Part shown: piece by piece, positions 17,104-25,468 of the stretch
Layout of the letters: the number at the start of each line of letters is the position of its first letter
Position numbering within the stretch: the first letter of the stretch is position 1
NCBI RefSeq assembly: GCF_015767265.1
Contig: NZ_JADPIB010000002.1
Location: 1 to 64,000 of the forward strand
Length of the DNA: 64,000 nucleotides
Direction of reading: 5' to 3'
Origin: Aureivirga marina
GTDB taxonomy: Bacteria > Bacteroidota > Bacteroidia > Flavobacteriales > Flavobacteriaceae
Program-made: the position numbers and the translations under genes
Notes under the pieces: generated by a model
The model's input: only the letters and a program-made list of their open reading frames with translations
What the model was told of the DNA's origin: nothing
Database searches by the model: none

Positions 17104-17496
17104 TTATTTATCTAATTTAATTGCTATTGAATTAATACAAAACCTTGTACCAGTTTCGGTTGGACCATCGTTAAACATATGTCCAAGATGTCCACCACAA
17201 TTCGCACAAAGAACTTCTGTTCTCAGCATTCCATGTGATTTATCTAATTTATATTCAATAGCACCTTTGATTGCTTCATCAAAAGAAGGCCAACCACAGC
17301 TAGAAGAAAATTTACTATCAGATTCGAATAATTTTGAATGACAAGCAGCACAACAATATGTACCATCATCGAATACTAAATTATATTCTCCTGTATGTGG
17401 ATATTCTGTTCCTTTTTCTCTAAGAATTCTAAATTCTTCTGGAGAAAGGATTTCTTTCCACTCTTCTTCTGATTTACCTTTTGGATAGTTTTTCAT
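17104..17496 (-). CDS. msrB: Peptide-methionine (R)-S-oxide reductase MsrB (cytoplasmic)
   Basis: MsrB reduces the R-sulfoxide of methionine in proteins. The 130-residue protein is the complete single-domain form. Both zinc CxxC pairs are present (CCAACH, about residues 48-53, and CANCGGHLGH, about 97-106), the resolving Cys is in SSCGWPSF, and the catalytic Cys is in RFCINS near the C-terminus. No signal peptide, so it acts in the cytoplasm. Its ATG overlaps the stop of the upstream paralogue by one base (TAATG), so the two are translated from one message. Confidence 0.95.
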   Translation of the reverse strand: MKNYPKGKSEEEWKEILSPEEFRILREKGTEYPHTGEYNLVFDDGTYCCAACHSKLFESDSKFSSSCGWPSFDEAIKGAIEYKLDKSHGMLRTEVLCANCGGHLGHMFNDGPTETGTRFCINSIAIKLDK

Positions 17497-18002
17497 TATT
17501 TTTTATCTAATACACTTTCTTGATCTGCTGGAATAAAAGTAAGCGCACCTGAATTGATACAATACCTGATTCCTGTAGTATTCGTTGGACCATCAGGAAA
17601 AACATGACCTAAATGTCCACCACAAGTTGCACAAAGTACCTCATCTCTGCTCAAACCATAACTATTATCTTTTGCGATATAAATATCTTTTCGAATTGCC
17701 GTATCAAAAGCAGGCCATCCGCTTCCAGAATCATATTTATGCTCTGATGTAAAAAGTTTTGTACTATCGGCAGCACAAACATAGATTCCATCGCCATAAA
17801 ATTTATAATATTTATTTTTGAAAGGTCTTTCTGTTCCCTTTTCTCTTAAAATATAATATTGTTCTGGTGTTAGTATTTTTTTCCATTCAGCATTTGTTTT
17901 CTGAAGTGGAAATGTTGGTTTTTCTTCTTCTTTTTTCTCTTGTGCTTTCCCTGAACACCCAACCAACATAATCATTGCAAAAAGAACTACTATTTTTCTC
18001 AT
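17496..18002 (-). CDS. msrB: Lipoprotein MsrB paralogue with altered cysteines
   Basis: A second MsrB, 168 residues from the ATG at 18002 (a TTG three codons upstream is less likely). A lipoprotein signal (MLVGCSGK) sends it to the cell envelope. The catalytic RYCINS and the second zinc pair CATCGGHLGH are intact, but the first CxxC has become CAAD and the resolving cysteine of CGWP is replaced by Ser (SGSGWPAF). It should therefore be regenerated differently from its cytoplasmic neighbour. The pair covers methionine repair in two compartments. Confidence 0.92.
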   Translation of the reverse strand: MRKIVVLFAMIMLVGCSGKAQEKKEEEKPTFPLQKTNAEWKKILTPEQYYILREKGTERPFKNKYYKFYGDGIYVCAADSTKLFTSEHKYDSGSGWPAFDTAIRKDIYIAKDNSYGLSRDEVLCATCGGHLGHVFPDGPTNTTGIRYCINSGALTFIPADQESVLDKK

Positions 18003-18081
18003 TATTTTCAAATTTTAATGTTAAACAAGAATCCTAGTAAGCTCTCAAACAATTCATTTACATCTGATTTACAAAAACTTA

Positions 18082-18951
18082 CTAATCTTCTAAAATAAAT
18101 TTACTAATTCTTTCAATAACTTTTTTATCTCTTAAGATTTTTCGGTGACCTAGGTTATTTGTTATTAAAAGTTCTCCATTTTCCAAATTCTGTCGAATGT
18201 CGTAGGCACAACTTACAGGAACATCATTATCTTCTGTATCATGAACAATTAATGTAGGGATTTTCACTTGTTTAGCAGAAACATTACTTGAATAATCATC
18301 TAAATCCACCTGATATTTTTTATCAATTGCTTTCTTCATTAGAGGAGCAATTTTGTTTTTTAGTTGCAATCTTCCGACATACATTTCAATGATATCTGAT
18401 ATAACATCTCCACTTCCTACAGTCACTAATTTTTTAATTTTTAATCCTTCTCTCACATTGTATAATAAAGACATTCCACCTAAAGAATGACCAACTGCGG
18501 CATCAAATGAACCAAGTTTAGATTCTAAATGTGCGATACATTCGATAAATTCTGCCATCATTGTATGATTTCCAGGAGATTTTCCATGCGCAGGAGCATC
18601 AAATGTGTACACCATATATCCGTTTTCTAAAAGTTTATCAGCAATTGCATAAAGTTGTGTTCCTCTTCCGGACCAACCATGAACTAAGAGAACTTTCTTT
18701 TTAGAATATCCATAGGTATAAACAGCGATTTCTTTTTGAATGCTTGGCACTAAAATTGTTTCCATTTTTGCACTTTTTCGCATCATTTTTTCTCTATCAG
18801 GAGTTTTAAAGCGAATTGGTGTAAAGAATATTTTTATTGCAAATTTTACGGCTGCTCTTGTGGAAATAAATTGTAATAATTTTCCAGTATTTATAATGCT
18901 TTTAGGAATATCAAAAACATTTTTAGCTGGATTTTCTATTTTTGTCTCCAT
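18082..18951 (-). CDS. Alpha/beta hydrolase
   Basis: The 289-residue protein has the alpha/beta-hydrolase triad: nucleophile Ser in GHSLGG (about residue 157), likely acid in VHDTEDNDVP (about 236-245) and His in NLGHRKIL (about 269). LLVHGWSGRGTQLY (about residues 90-103) forms the oxyanion-hole loop. The first 70 residues are basic and somewhat hydrophobic but do not make a clear cleavable signal. The substrate cannot be told. It is divergent from the M48 lipoprotein gene, sharing a 77-bp upstream region. Confidence 0.88.
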   Translation of the reverse strand: METKIENPAKNVFDIPKSIINTGKLLQFISTRAAVKFAIKIFFTPIRFKTPDREKMMRKSAKMETILVPSIQKEIAVYTYGYSKKKVLLVHGWSGRGTQLYAIADKLLENGYMVYTFDAPAHGKSPGNHTMMAEFIECIAHLESKLGSFDAAVGHSLGGMSLLYNVREGLKIKKLVTVGSGDVISDIIEMYVGRLQLKNKIAPLMKKAIDKKYQVDLDDYSSNVSAKQVKIPTLIVHDTEDNDVPVSCAYDIRQNLENGELLITNNLGHRKILRDKKVIERISKFILED

Positions 18952-19028
18952 TCTTTATCTAAAAATTAATTTATAAGAATGTAAAGATAGAATTTGTAAA
19001 TTTAAACTTTCAAATATTAGCGAAAATA

Positions 19029-19832
19029 ATGATAAAGAAAAGATTACTTTTTTCAATAGTTGCCTTAGGTTTAGCTATTGGATGTTCGACCGTACCAATC
19101 ACAAATAGAAAGCGAATAAACATCGTTAGTGATGAAGAAGTTTTACCGATGAGTTTTAAACAATATGATGAGTTTTTAGCATCGAATAAAAAATCTAAAG
19201 ATGCTGCAAAGACAAATGAAATTAAAGAAGTTGGTAAACGAATCTCAAAAGCTGTGGATAAATTCATGCGTGCAAACGGGATGTCAAAAGAAGCAGATAG
19301 TTACAAATGGGAATTCAATTTAATTGAAGATGAGACAATCAATGCTTGGTGTATGCCAGGAGGAAAAGTTGTTTTTTACACGGGAATTCTACCAATTGCA
19401 AAAAACACAGATGGAATTGCTGCAATTATGGGACATGAGGTTGCACATGCTTTTGCTAAACATGGACAAGAAAGAATGACAACTGGACAACTTCAACAAT
19501 ATGGAGGAACAGCTGTTGCTTTGGCTACATCAGGACAAACAGAAAAGAGTCAGCAAATTTGGAACATGGCTTATGGAGTTGGTTCAAATCTTGGGGTGTT
19601 AAAATACAGTCGAGTTCATGAAGATGAAGCAGATAAACTTGGAATGGTATTTATGATTATGGCAGGATATGAACCAGAAGAAGCTGTACAAGTTTGGGTT
19701 CGAATGAAAGAAAAAACTGGCGGAAGTAGTACACCAGAATTTATGAGTACTCACCCATCGAATGATTCGAGGATTAAAGCTTTAAAGGCATATTTACCAG
19801 AAGCAAAAAGATTGGCAAATCAGTATAAATAG
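19029..19832 (+). CDS. M48 family metallopeptidase, lipoprotein
   Basis: The 267-residue protein begins with a lipoprotein signal (LGLAIGCSTVP). The zinc-binding HEVAH (about residues 138-142) with the third ligand in HEDEADKLG (about 197-205) identifies an M48 peptidase of the Oma1/LoiP/BepA type, which take part in envelope protein quality control. WCMPGGKVVFYTG is the usual strand preceding the active site. Single catalytic domain without TPR repeats. A bidirectional terminator follows. Confidence 0.92.
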   Translation: MIKKRLLFSIVALGLAIGCSTVPITNRKRINIVSDEEVLPMSFKQYDEFLASNKKSKDAAKTNEIKEVGKRISKAVDKFMRANGMSKEADSYKWEFNLIEDETINAWCMPGGKVVFYTGILPIAKNTDGIAAIMGHEVAHAFAKHGQERMTTGQLQQYGGTAVALATSGQTEKSQQIWNMAYGVGSNLGVLKYSRVHEDEADKLGMVFMIMAGYEPEEAVQVWVRMKEKTGGSSTPEFMSTHPSNDSRIKALKAYLPEAKRLANQYK

Positions 19833-19836
19833 TATA

Positions 19837-19870
19837 AAAAAAAGAGATTCAAATTGAATCTCTTTTTTTA
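19837..19870. terminator. Bidirectional terminator between M48 and MFS genes
   Basis: AGAGATTCAA and TTGAATCTCT pair in an almost fully symmetrical sequence flanked by A and T runs on both sides; it serves the convergent genes. Confidence 0.85.
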
Positions 19871-19885
19871 TGTAATTAAAATATA

Positions 19886-21199
19886 TTATTTGACATATTT
19901 TGTTCGTTTCATAAAAGTTAAAGCTATAAATCCGAAAATAAAGAACGCTCCAAGTAAAAGGATGAATAGTTTTAGAGAATTCGTTGTTGCTACAATAATT
20001 CCAGAAAGCGACATTCCGATTACAATTGCAATTTTTTCAGTTACATCATAAAAACTAAAATAAGTTGCATGATCTTCAGTATCTTCAGGAAGTAATTTTG
20101 AGTAAGTTGAACGAGAAAGTGTTTGAATTGCTCCTAATACAAAACCTAAAAATGCACCCAACATATAGAATTTCTTCGTTACATTCGGATCTCCTTTTTC
20201 TAAAAGATATGCACCAAAACAAGCAATTGCCCAAATGATAATTGTAATCTTTAAAGATTTAATATTTCCTATTCTTTCTGATAATCTAGAAAAAATAAAT
20301 GCTCCAATTACTCCAACAATTTGTACTAATATAATAGTGATGATTAAATCAGAAGTTTCCAAACCTAAATCTTTCCCAAATACACTTGAAAGAAGAATAA
20401 TAGTTTGCACACCAACACTATATAAAAAGAAAGAAATCAATAAAATTTTCAATTCACGAAGGTTTTTTAATTCTTTCCAAACATTCCCAAGTTCTCTAAA
20501 ACCTTTAAAGATAAAATCGTTTTTAGGTTTCTTTTGATAGACATTATTTTTTAATCTAGAGAAAGTAATTTGAGAAAAACCAAACCACCAAATACCAACA
20601 CTTACAAAAGAAATTCTAGCAGGAAGAGAGCTATCTGTGATTCCATAAAGTTCTGGCATCATTACCATAGATAAATTAAAAACTAATAAAAGAACTGATC
20701 CTATATATCCAAGCATAAATCCTTTTGCACTTGCCCTATCTTGTTGTTCAGGGAATGCAACTTCTGGTAAAAAGGCATTATAGAATACAATACTTCCCCA
20801 AAAACCAATACTTGCTAGAATGGTTCCAAAAATTCCAATCCATAAATTTTCTTGACCTGTAAAAAAGTATAAAGATGTAACGGAGAAAGCTCCTAGATAA
20901 CAAAAGAATTGCATAAACTTTTTCTTATTTCCTGTGTAATCAGCGATTCCAGATAAAATTGGAGAAAGAAAAGCAACAATTAAAAATGAAAAAGAAAGTG
21001 CATAAGAATATAATGCTGTATTGTGAATTTCCATTCCTAAAAAGTTCACTAAATTATCTGTTCCATTTTCTGTGACTGTTTCATAGTAAATTGGAAAAAC
21101 TGCTGTACCAATCACTAAAGAGTATACAGAATTTGCCCAATCATAAAAAGCCCAAGAGTTTATTAGCTTTTTATCTCCTTTTTTTAATAATGTTTTCAA
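19886..21199 (-). CDS. UMF1-type MFS transporter
   Basis: About twelve membrane helices and the diagnostic N-terminal SWAFYDWANSVYS place this in the UMF1 (Atg22-like) branch of the major facilitator superfamily; the transported compound is unknown. The start is uncertain: no in-frame ATG exists. A TTG at 21229 lies inside what looks like the -7 box (TATATTGC), so I prefer the TTG at 21199, which yields MKTLLKKGDKKLINSW, close in length to homologues I recall; this gives 437 residues (447 from 21229). Monocistronic, convergent with the M48 gene. Confidence 0.85.
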   Translation of the reverse strand: MKTLLKKGDKKLINSWAFYDWANSVYSLVIGTAVFPIYYETVTENGTDNLVNFLGMEIHNTALYSYALSFSFLIVAFLSPILSGIADYTGNKKKFMQFFCYLGAFSVTSLYFFTGQENLWIGIFGTILASIGFWGSIVFYNAFLPEVAFPEQQDRASAKGFMLGYIGSVLLLVFNLSMVMMPELYGITDSSLPARISFVSVGIWWFGFSQITFSRLKNNVYQKKPKNDFIFKGFRELGNVWKELKNLRELKILLISFFLYSVGVQTIILLSSVFGKDLGLETSDLIITIILVQIVGVIGAFIFSRLSERIGNIKSLKITIIIWAIACFGAYLLEKGDPNVTKKFYMLGAFLGFVLGAIQTLSRSTYSKLLPEDTEDHATYFSFYDVTEKIAIVIGMSLSGIIVATTNSLKLFILLLGAFFIFGFIALTFMKRTKYVK

Positions 21200-21423
21200 A
21201 TCGTATGTAATTTTTATTTTTTTGGGCAATATACTAACATATTTTGAATTTAATAATTTGAACTTACTTATGTTAATGTTATGTTAAAATTTAACAATTA
21301 TTTTAACCTTTTTTTATGAATTTATCCATATTTAACAACGATTAATGAATATATATATGCAAATTATAATCACAAAATATTAATAATTTACCAAAAATAT
21401 TTCCGACAAAATAAATTATATAC

Positions 21424-21431
21424 TATATTTG
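21424..21431 (+). promoter_or_regulatory. -7 box of the Omp28-like gene
   Basis: TATATTTG with an imperfect -33 element TTTC 20 bases upstream (21400-21403). Predicted start near 21436, leader 47 nt. Confidence 0.5.
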
Positions 21432-21482
21432 GCAATACTTAATGAAAAATTAATTTTGTTTTAACTTTTAATATATAGATTT

Positions 21483-23390
21483 ATGATTAAAAAAATTACT
21501 ACTCTTTTTGCCTTCTCTTTAATGTTATCACAGGCTGCAGATGCACAACAAATTTGGAGTGACGACTTCGAATCAGGAATGGGTAACTGGACTTTAACAG
21601 ATAGCGATGGTGATTCTAACAACTGGGAAGAATTTACTTTACAAACAGCTAATGCTACTTTAGGGTCAAAACTTGCAAGTTCTTATTCTTGGAATGATGC
21701 AGTTTTAACTCCAGATAACTTAATGACTTCTGAAGCTATTGATTTATCAACTGCAAGTGCTACAGGATTAGTTTTAAAATTTAATTATTTAGCACTTAAT
21801 CAAAACTATTTCGCAGAGACTTTTTCAGTTTATGTATCAACTTCAAGTGATCCAGCTACTATTTTAGCAGGAGATGCGTTGTTTGTAAAAACAGTTGCAG
21901 CAGGAGGACTTATTTACACAGGTGGTGTAGATATTTCTGATTTTGCTGGAGAAAGTACTGTTTATGTTTCATTCCGTCACCACGATTCTACAGACGTTCA
22001 CGTTTTAGGGATTGACAATGTAGGAATTGAAAACTTAGACAATACTTTAGATGCAGAATTAGCAGAAGTAAGCTTCGAGAAATATATCGAGCAAAATACA
22101 GATACAGAATTACGTTATGCAATTGTAAACAACGGTTCTTCTAACATTGAAACAGTTGAATTAAAATGGACTGATGACAATGGAGAAAACACACAAACAA
22201 TTACATTAGACAATCCAATTGCTCCATTTGATTTTGGAACTGTTGCTCACCCAACAATGTTAAACGTAGCTGGAGTTGCTGAAAGTGACATTGATTTCGA
22301 AATTTCTGCAGTAAACGGAGGAACTGATGAAGATACTACTAACAACTCAATCTCAAATAAATACCACACAATTAGTGAAAAAATCGCTAGACCAGTAATC
22401 GTTGAGGAAGGAACTGGAACTTGGTGTGGATGGTGTCCACGTGGTGCTGTAGCAATGGATTATATGACGGAAACTTATCCAGATCAATTCATTGGTATTG
22501 CTGTTCATAATAATGATCCAATGACTGTGGATGAATATGATTCAAATGCTGATTTCTCTGGATATCCTTCAATGAATGTTAATAGAAGATTCTTAGGTGA
22601 AGGGGTTTCTCAACCTGCAATGGAGCAAGCTTATAACTTATTAAAAGATTTATTAGCTGTTGCTGATGTACAAGCTGAAACTTCTTTTGTTGAAAATGGA
22701 GAAGTAACAATTTCTGTTAGTGCAACATTTAAAACAGTAGTTTCTGAGCACAACTTTAGATTAGGAGTTATTGTAACTGAAGATAATGTAACAGGAACTG
22801 GAAGTGGATACAACCAAGCAAATTATTATGCTGGTGGTGGAAATGGAGATATGGGAGGTTACGAAAGTTTAGCTGATCCTGTTCCTGCTGCTGACATGGT
22901 TTATGACCACGTAGGTAGAGCTTTATTAGGAGGATATAATGGACAAGAAGGTTCTATTGCTGCTGATGCTGTTACAGATGGAAATACTATTACTTATGAC
23001 TTTACATATTCTGTTCCTGATGGATCTGACATCCAAAAAATGCATGTAATTCCAGTAATCATTGATAATGATTCAGGAGAATTCTTAGGAGGAACTCAAA
23101 TTTATTTAGACAGATGGTTAGATACTGAAGAAGTTGCTATTGATAATTCTAAATTCAACATCTTCCCTAACCCAGTTTCTGATAAATTAACTGTTTCTTT
23201 CGAAGCAAAAGGAAACTATAAAGTTCAAATCTTTGACATGTTAGGAAAAGTTGTATTATCAAAAGATTATAACAACTTAAAAGGAGCTCAAAATATTGAA
23301 ATTCCTGTAAGTGGAATTGAAAAAGGAAACTATATGATTAATGTAGCTTCTGAGAAAGGATCTTATAACAAGACAATTGTTATAAAATAA
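21483..23390 (+). CDS. Omp28-related secreted protein with T9SS sorting domain
   Basis: The 635-residue protein starts with a signal peptide (cleavage near ADAQQ). Residues about 25-185 form a choice-of-anchor-type jelly roll (DDFESGMGNWTL, then SFRHHDSTDVHVLGIDNV). After a CARDB-like beta segment comes an Omp28/thioredoxin-like domain (about 300-560) with the CxxC motif GTWCGWCPRG. The last 80 residues (FNIFPNPVSDKLTV to NKTIVIK) are a type A T9SS sorting domain, so the protein is exported through the gliding-linked secretion machine and fixed to, or released from, the cell surface. Function of the redox-like site is unproven. Confidence 0.9.
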   Translation: MIKKITTLFAFSLMLSQAADAQQIWSDDFESGMGNWTLTDSDGDSNNWEEFTLQTANATLGSKLASSYSWNDAVLTPDNLMTSEAIDLSTASATGLVLKFNYLALNQNYFAETFSVYVSTSSDPATILAGDALFVKTVAAGGLIYTGGVDISDFAGESTVYVSFRHHDSTDVHVLGIDNVGIENLDNTLDAELAEVSFEKYIEQNTDTELRYAIVNNGSSNIETVELKWTDDNGENTQTITLDNPIAPFDFGTVAHPTMLNVAGVAESDIDFEISAVNGGTDEDTTNNSISNKYHTISEKIARPVIVEEGTGTWCGWCPRGAVAMDYMTETYPDQFIGIAVHNNDPMTVDEYDSNADFSGYPSMNVNRRFLGEGVSQPAMEQAYNLLKDLLAVADVQAETSFVENGEVTISVSATFKTVVSEHNFRLGVIVTEDNVTGTGSGYNQANYYAGGGNGDMGGYESLADPVPAADMVYDHVGRALLGGYNGQEGSIAADAVTDGNTITYDFTYSVPDGSDIQKMHVIPVIIDNDSGEFLGGTQIYLDRWLDTEEVAIDNSKFNIFPNPVSDKLTVSFEAKGNYKVQIFDMLGKVVLSKDYNNLKGAQNIEIPVSGIEKGNYMINVASEKGSYNKTIVIK

Positions 23391-23418
23391 TTTCATATAT
23401 TTGATAAAATTTTAATAA

Positions 23419-23450
23419 AAAAAGAGAATACTTTACAGTATTCTCTTTTT
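23419..23450 (+). terminator. Intrinsic terminator of the Omp28-like gene
   Basis: A perfect 14-bp stem (AAAAAGAGAATACT and its complement) closed by a TTAC loop, running into T residues. Confidence 0.92.
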
Positions 23451-23489
23451 TGAATTTTATATTATTAAAAAATTTAAATCTTAATTCAA

Positions 23490-24206
23490 ATGAAAAAACA
23501 ACTACTTTTTTTAAACCTTTTTTTACTTATTTCTACATTAAGTTTTGCTCAAATTTCAATCACTAAAAAAGATGGAACTCCTATCAATGACGGTGATGTA
23601 TTTACATATAATTCTATTGAAGAAGCAAACGCAAAACTTGTATTTTATGTAGATAACAATACATCAAATCCAGTAAACTTAAAAGTTACTTTTAATGATA
23701 TTACGAATGCAGATGGAAATGACATGCAATTTTGTTATGGAACTACTTGTTATTTCAATGTAACAGAAGGTACTCAATATCCTGCTGTTGGTGATGATGA
23801 CGTAATCATTGCTGCTAATTCAAATTTACAAAGTAATGGAAACTACTTTTGGAATAAAGTAGATGGAAGTGATGTAATCGATTACGCTATTGAGTTTACA
23901 GATGCTAATAGTGATTTCTCTTTATCAATTACTTATAGATTTGATCAGAATTTCATTAATGTAAATGAATTTAATCAAATTCCTGTTGATGTTTTCCCAT
24001 CAGTTGCTAATGAAACAATTAATGTTCGTGTTAAAGAAAATGTTGATTTAAACATTTTTGATTTATCAGGAAGATTAATCAGAACGGAAGCAATTTCTGC
24101 TGGAGTAGAAACTTTAAATGTATCAGATTTAACCCCACAAACTTACATCTTAAAGTTATCTAACAAAGAAGGAAAAGTTTCAACTCGTAAAGTTGTAATC
24201 AAATAA
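23490..24206 (+). CDS. Small T9SS-exported protein of unknown function
   Basis: The 238-residue protein has a signal peptide (cleavage after LSFAQ), a central beta-rich domain with a close cysteine pair (QFCYGTTCYF, about residues 80-89, probably a disulfide), and a C-terminal T9SS sorting domain (VFPSVANETINV to TRKVVIK). It follows another T9SS substrate but is separated from it by a strong terminator, so the two are regulated independently. The central domain is not a family I recognise. Confidence 0.85.
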   Translation: MKKQLLFLNLFLLISTLSFAQISITKKDGTPINDGDVFTYNSIEEANAKLVFYVDNNTSNPVNLKVTFNDITNADGNDMQFCYGTTCYFNVTEGTQYPAVGDDDVIIAANSNLQSNGNYFWNKVDGSDVIDYAIEFTDANSDFSLSITYRFDQNFINVNEFNQIPVDVFPSVANETINVRVKENVDLNIFDLSGRLIRTEAISAGVETLNVSDLTPQTYILKLSNKEGKVSTRKVVIK

Positions 24207-24231
24207 TTTATCTCAAATTATTATAAAATAT

Positions 24232-24260
24232 AAAAGCGACCAATTTAGGTCGCTTTTTTT
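24232..24260. terminator. Terminator after the small T9SS protein gene
   Basis: AAAAGCGACC and GGTCGCTTTT form a perfect 10-bp stem with a six-base loop and a T run; it also lies just past the end of the leftward methyltransferase gene. Confidence 0.88.
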
Positions 24261-24285
24261 ATATTTATTTTTTGATTTTCTATTT

Positions 24286-25011
24286 CTAGAATTTATTTTC
24301 TTTGTGAATTATAAATATTGCTGGTCGCTTATGTAAATCTGGAGTTTTAGATTTCCATTCTTTTACTGTATACGTTTTAATATATTCAGAAGGTAAAGTT
24401 ATATCACAAGCAATACAAAGTTTTGTAGCTGGAGATAATGTTGCTTTTAAATCAGCCAACATTTTATCATTCCTATAAGGAGTTTCAATAAAAATCTGTG
24501 ATTGATCAAAATCAAAAGAAAGTTTTTCCAATTGTTTAATTTTCTTTTTTCTTTCCGATTTATCAATTGGTAAATAACCATTAAAAGCAAAACTTTGCCC
24601 ATTCATTCCAGAACCCATCATCGACATTATAATAGATGAAGGCCCAACTAAAGGTACTACTTGAATTCCTTTTTTATGTGCTAATTTTACAACTTCAGCT
24701 CCAGGATCTGCAATCGCTGGAACTCCAGCTTCAGATAACAATCCGACTGATTTACCTTCCATACAAATATCTAAATAATGTTGTACCTCTAAAGGATCCG
24801 CATATTTTCCTAAAGACATCATTACTAAAGAAGGTTGTGATTTATTTGGAGTAATTTTTTTTATAAATTTCCTTGCCGTTTTTTCATTTTCTACAATAAA
24901 ATGATTCAAAGTTGAAATCACTTTTTTTACAGAAAGAGGTAAAACTTCTAAAGGTTCAGTAGTTTCTCCAAGAGTAGTTGGTATTAAATAAAGTTTACCA
25001 ATATTATTCAT
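24286..25011 (-). CDS. RsmI-like SAM-dependent methyltransferase (tetrapyrrole methylase fold)
   Basis: The 241-residue protein shows the tetrapyrrole-methylase fold of RsmI: GLLSEAGVPAIADPG (about residues 95-109) and VVPLVGPSSI (about 121-130) are the SAM-binding signatures. It differs from canonical RsmI, which opens with a TPIGNLED-type motif; here the start reads LYLIPTTLGETTEP, and the segment before the signature is distinct. Bacteroidota commonly carry this second paralogue next to the phosphatase and dnaA, and its substrate is not established. It overlaps the phosphatase gene by 8 bp. Confidence 0.82.
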   Translation of the reverse strand: MNNIGKLYLIPTTLGETTEPLEVLPLSVKKVISTLNHFIVENEKTARKFIKKITPNKSQPSLVMMSLGKYADPLEVQHYLDICMEGKSVGLLSEAGVPAIADPGAEVVKLAHKKGIQVVPLVGPSSIIMSMMGSGMNGQSFAFNGYLPIDKSERKKKIKQLEKLSFDFDQSQIFIETPYRNDKMLADLKATLSPATKLCIACDITLPSEYIKTYTVKEWKSKTPDLHKRPAIFIIHKENKF

Positions 25012-25465
25012 AAGTATTTAATTTAGAAGCTATTATTTCACAAGATTTATCTAACATTTCAAAAACGTTATCAAAACCTGATTTCCCACCATAATATGGA
25101 TCTGGAACTTCTTTATTTTCAAAAGGATAAAGTTCATTTAAAATCAAATGAACTTTATCTCTTTGCTCTTTATTCTTTGCTAAAGATATTACATTATGAT
25201 AATTAGATTCATCCATTACATAGATTAAATCGAAATTATCAAAGTCGTCAGAAACAAATTTTCTTGATCTTTGATTTGTAATATCTATATTGTTTTTCTT
25301 TGCTACAGCTATGGAACGGCTATCTGGTAACTCTCCAGCATGATATCCACTTGTTCCTGCCGAATCAACAAATATTTTAGATTCTTCTACTTTAGATTCT
25401 AAAATTCCGTGTGCTAAAGGAGACCTACAAATGTTTCCTAAGCAAACCATCAACACTCGAATCAT
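25004..25465 (-). CDS. Low molecular weight protein tyrosine phosphatase
   Basis: The 153-residue protein carries the P-loop VCLGNICRSP at the N-terminus (Cys 8 nucleophile, Arg 14) and the general-acid loop DPYYGG (about residue 117), both diagnostic of the LMW-PTP family. Targets are unknown; Bacteroidota relatives act on tyrosine kinases of polysaccharide export or on arginine-phosphate proteins. It begins 3 bp after the dnaA stop codon, so it is very probably co-transcribed with dnaA. Confidence 0.92.
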   Translation of the reverse strand: MIRVLMVCLGNICRSPLAHGILESKVEESKIFVDSAGTSGYHAGELPDSRSIAVAKKNNIDITNQRSRKFVSDDFDNFDLIYVMDESNYHNVISLAKNKEQRDKVHLILNELYPFENKEVPDPYYGGKSGFDNVFEMLDKSCEIIASKLNTYE

Positions 25466-25468
25466 TTT

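Noticed and set aside
18742-18762. Second sigma-54-like element (TTGGCAC-N5-TTGTT)
   Set aside because: It lies antisense inside the alpha/beta hydrolase gene, where codon sequence explains it; there is no terminator or gene suitably placed downstream.
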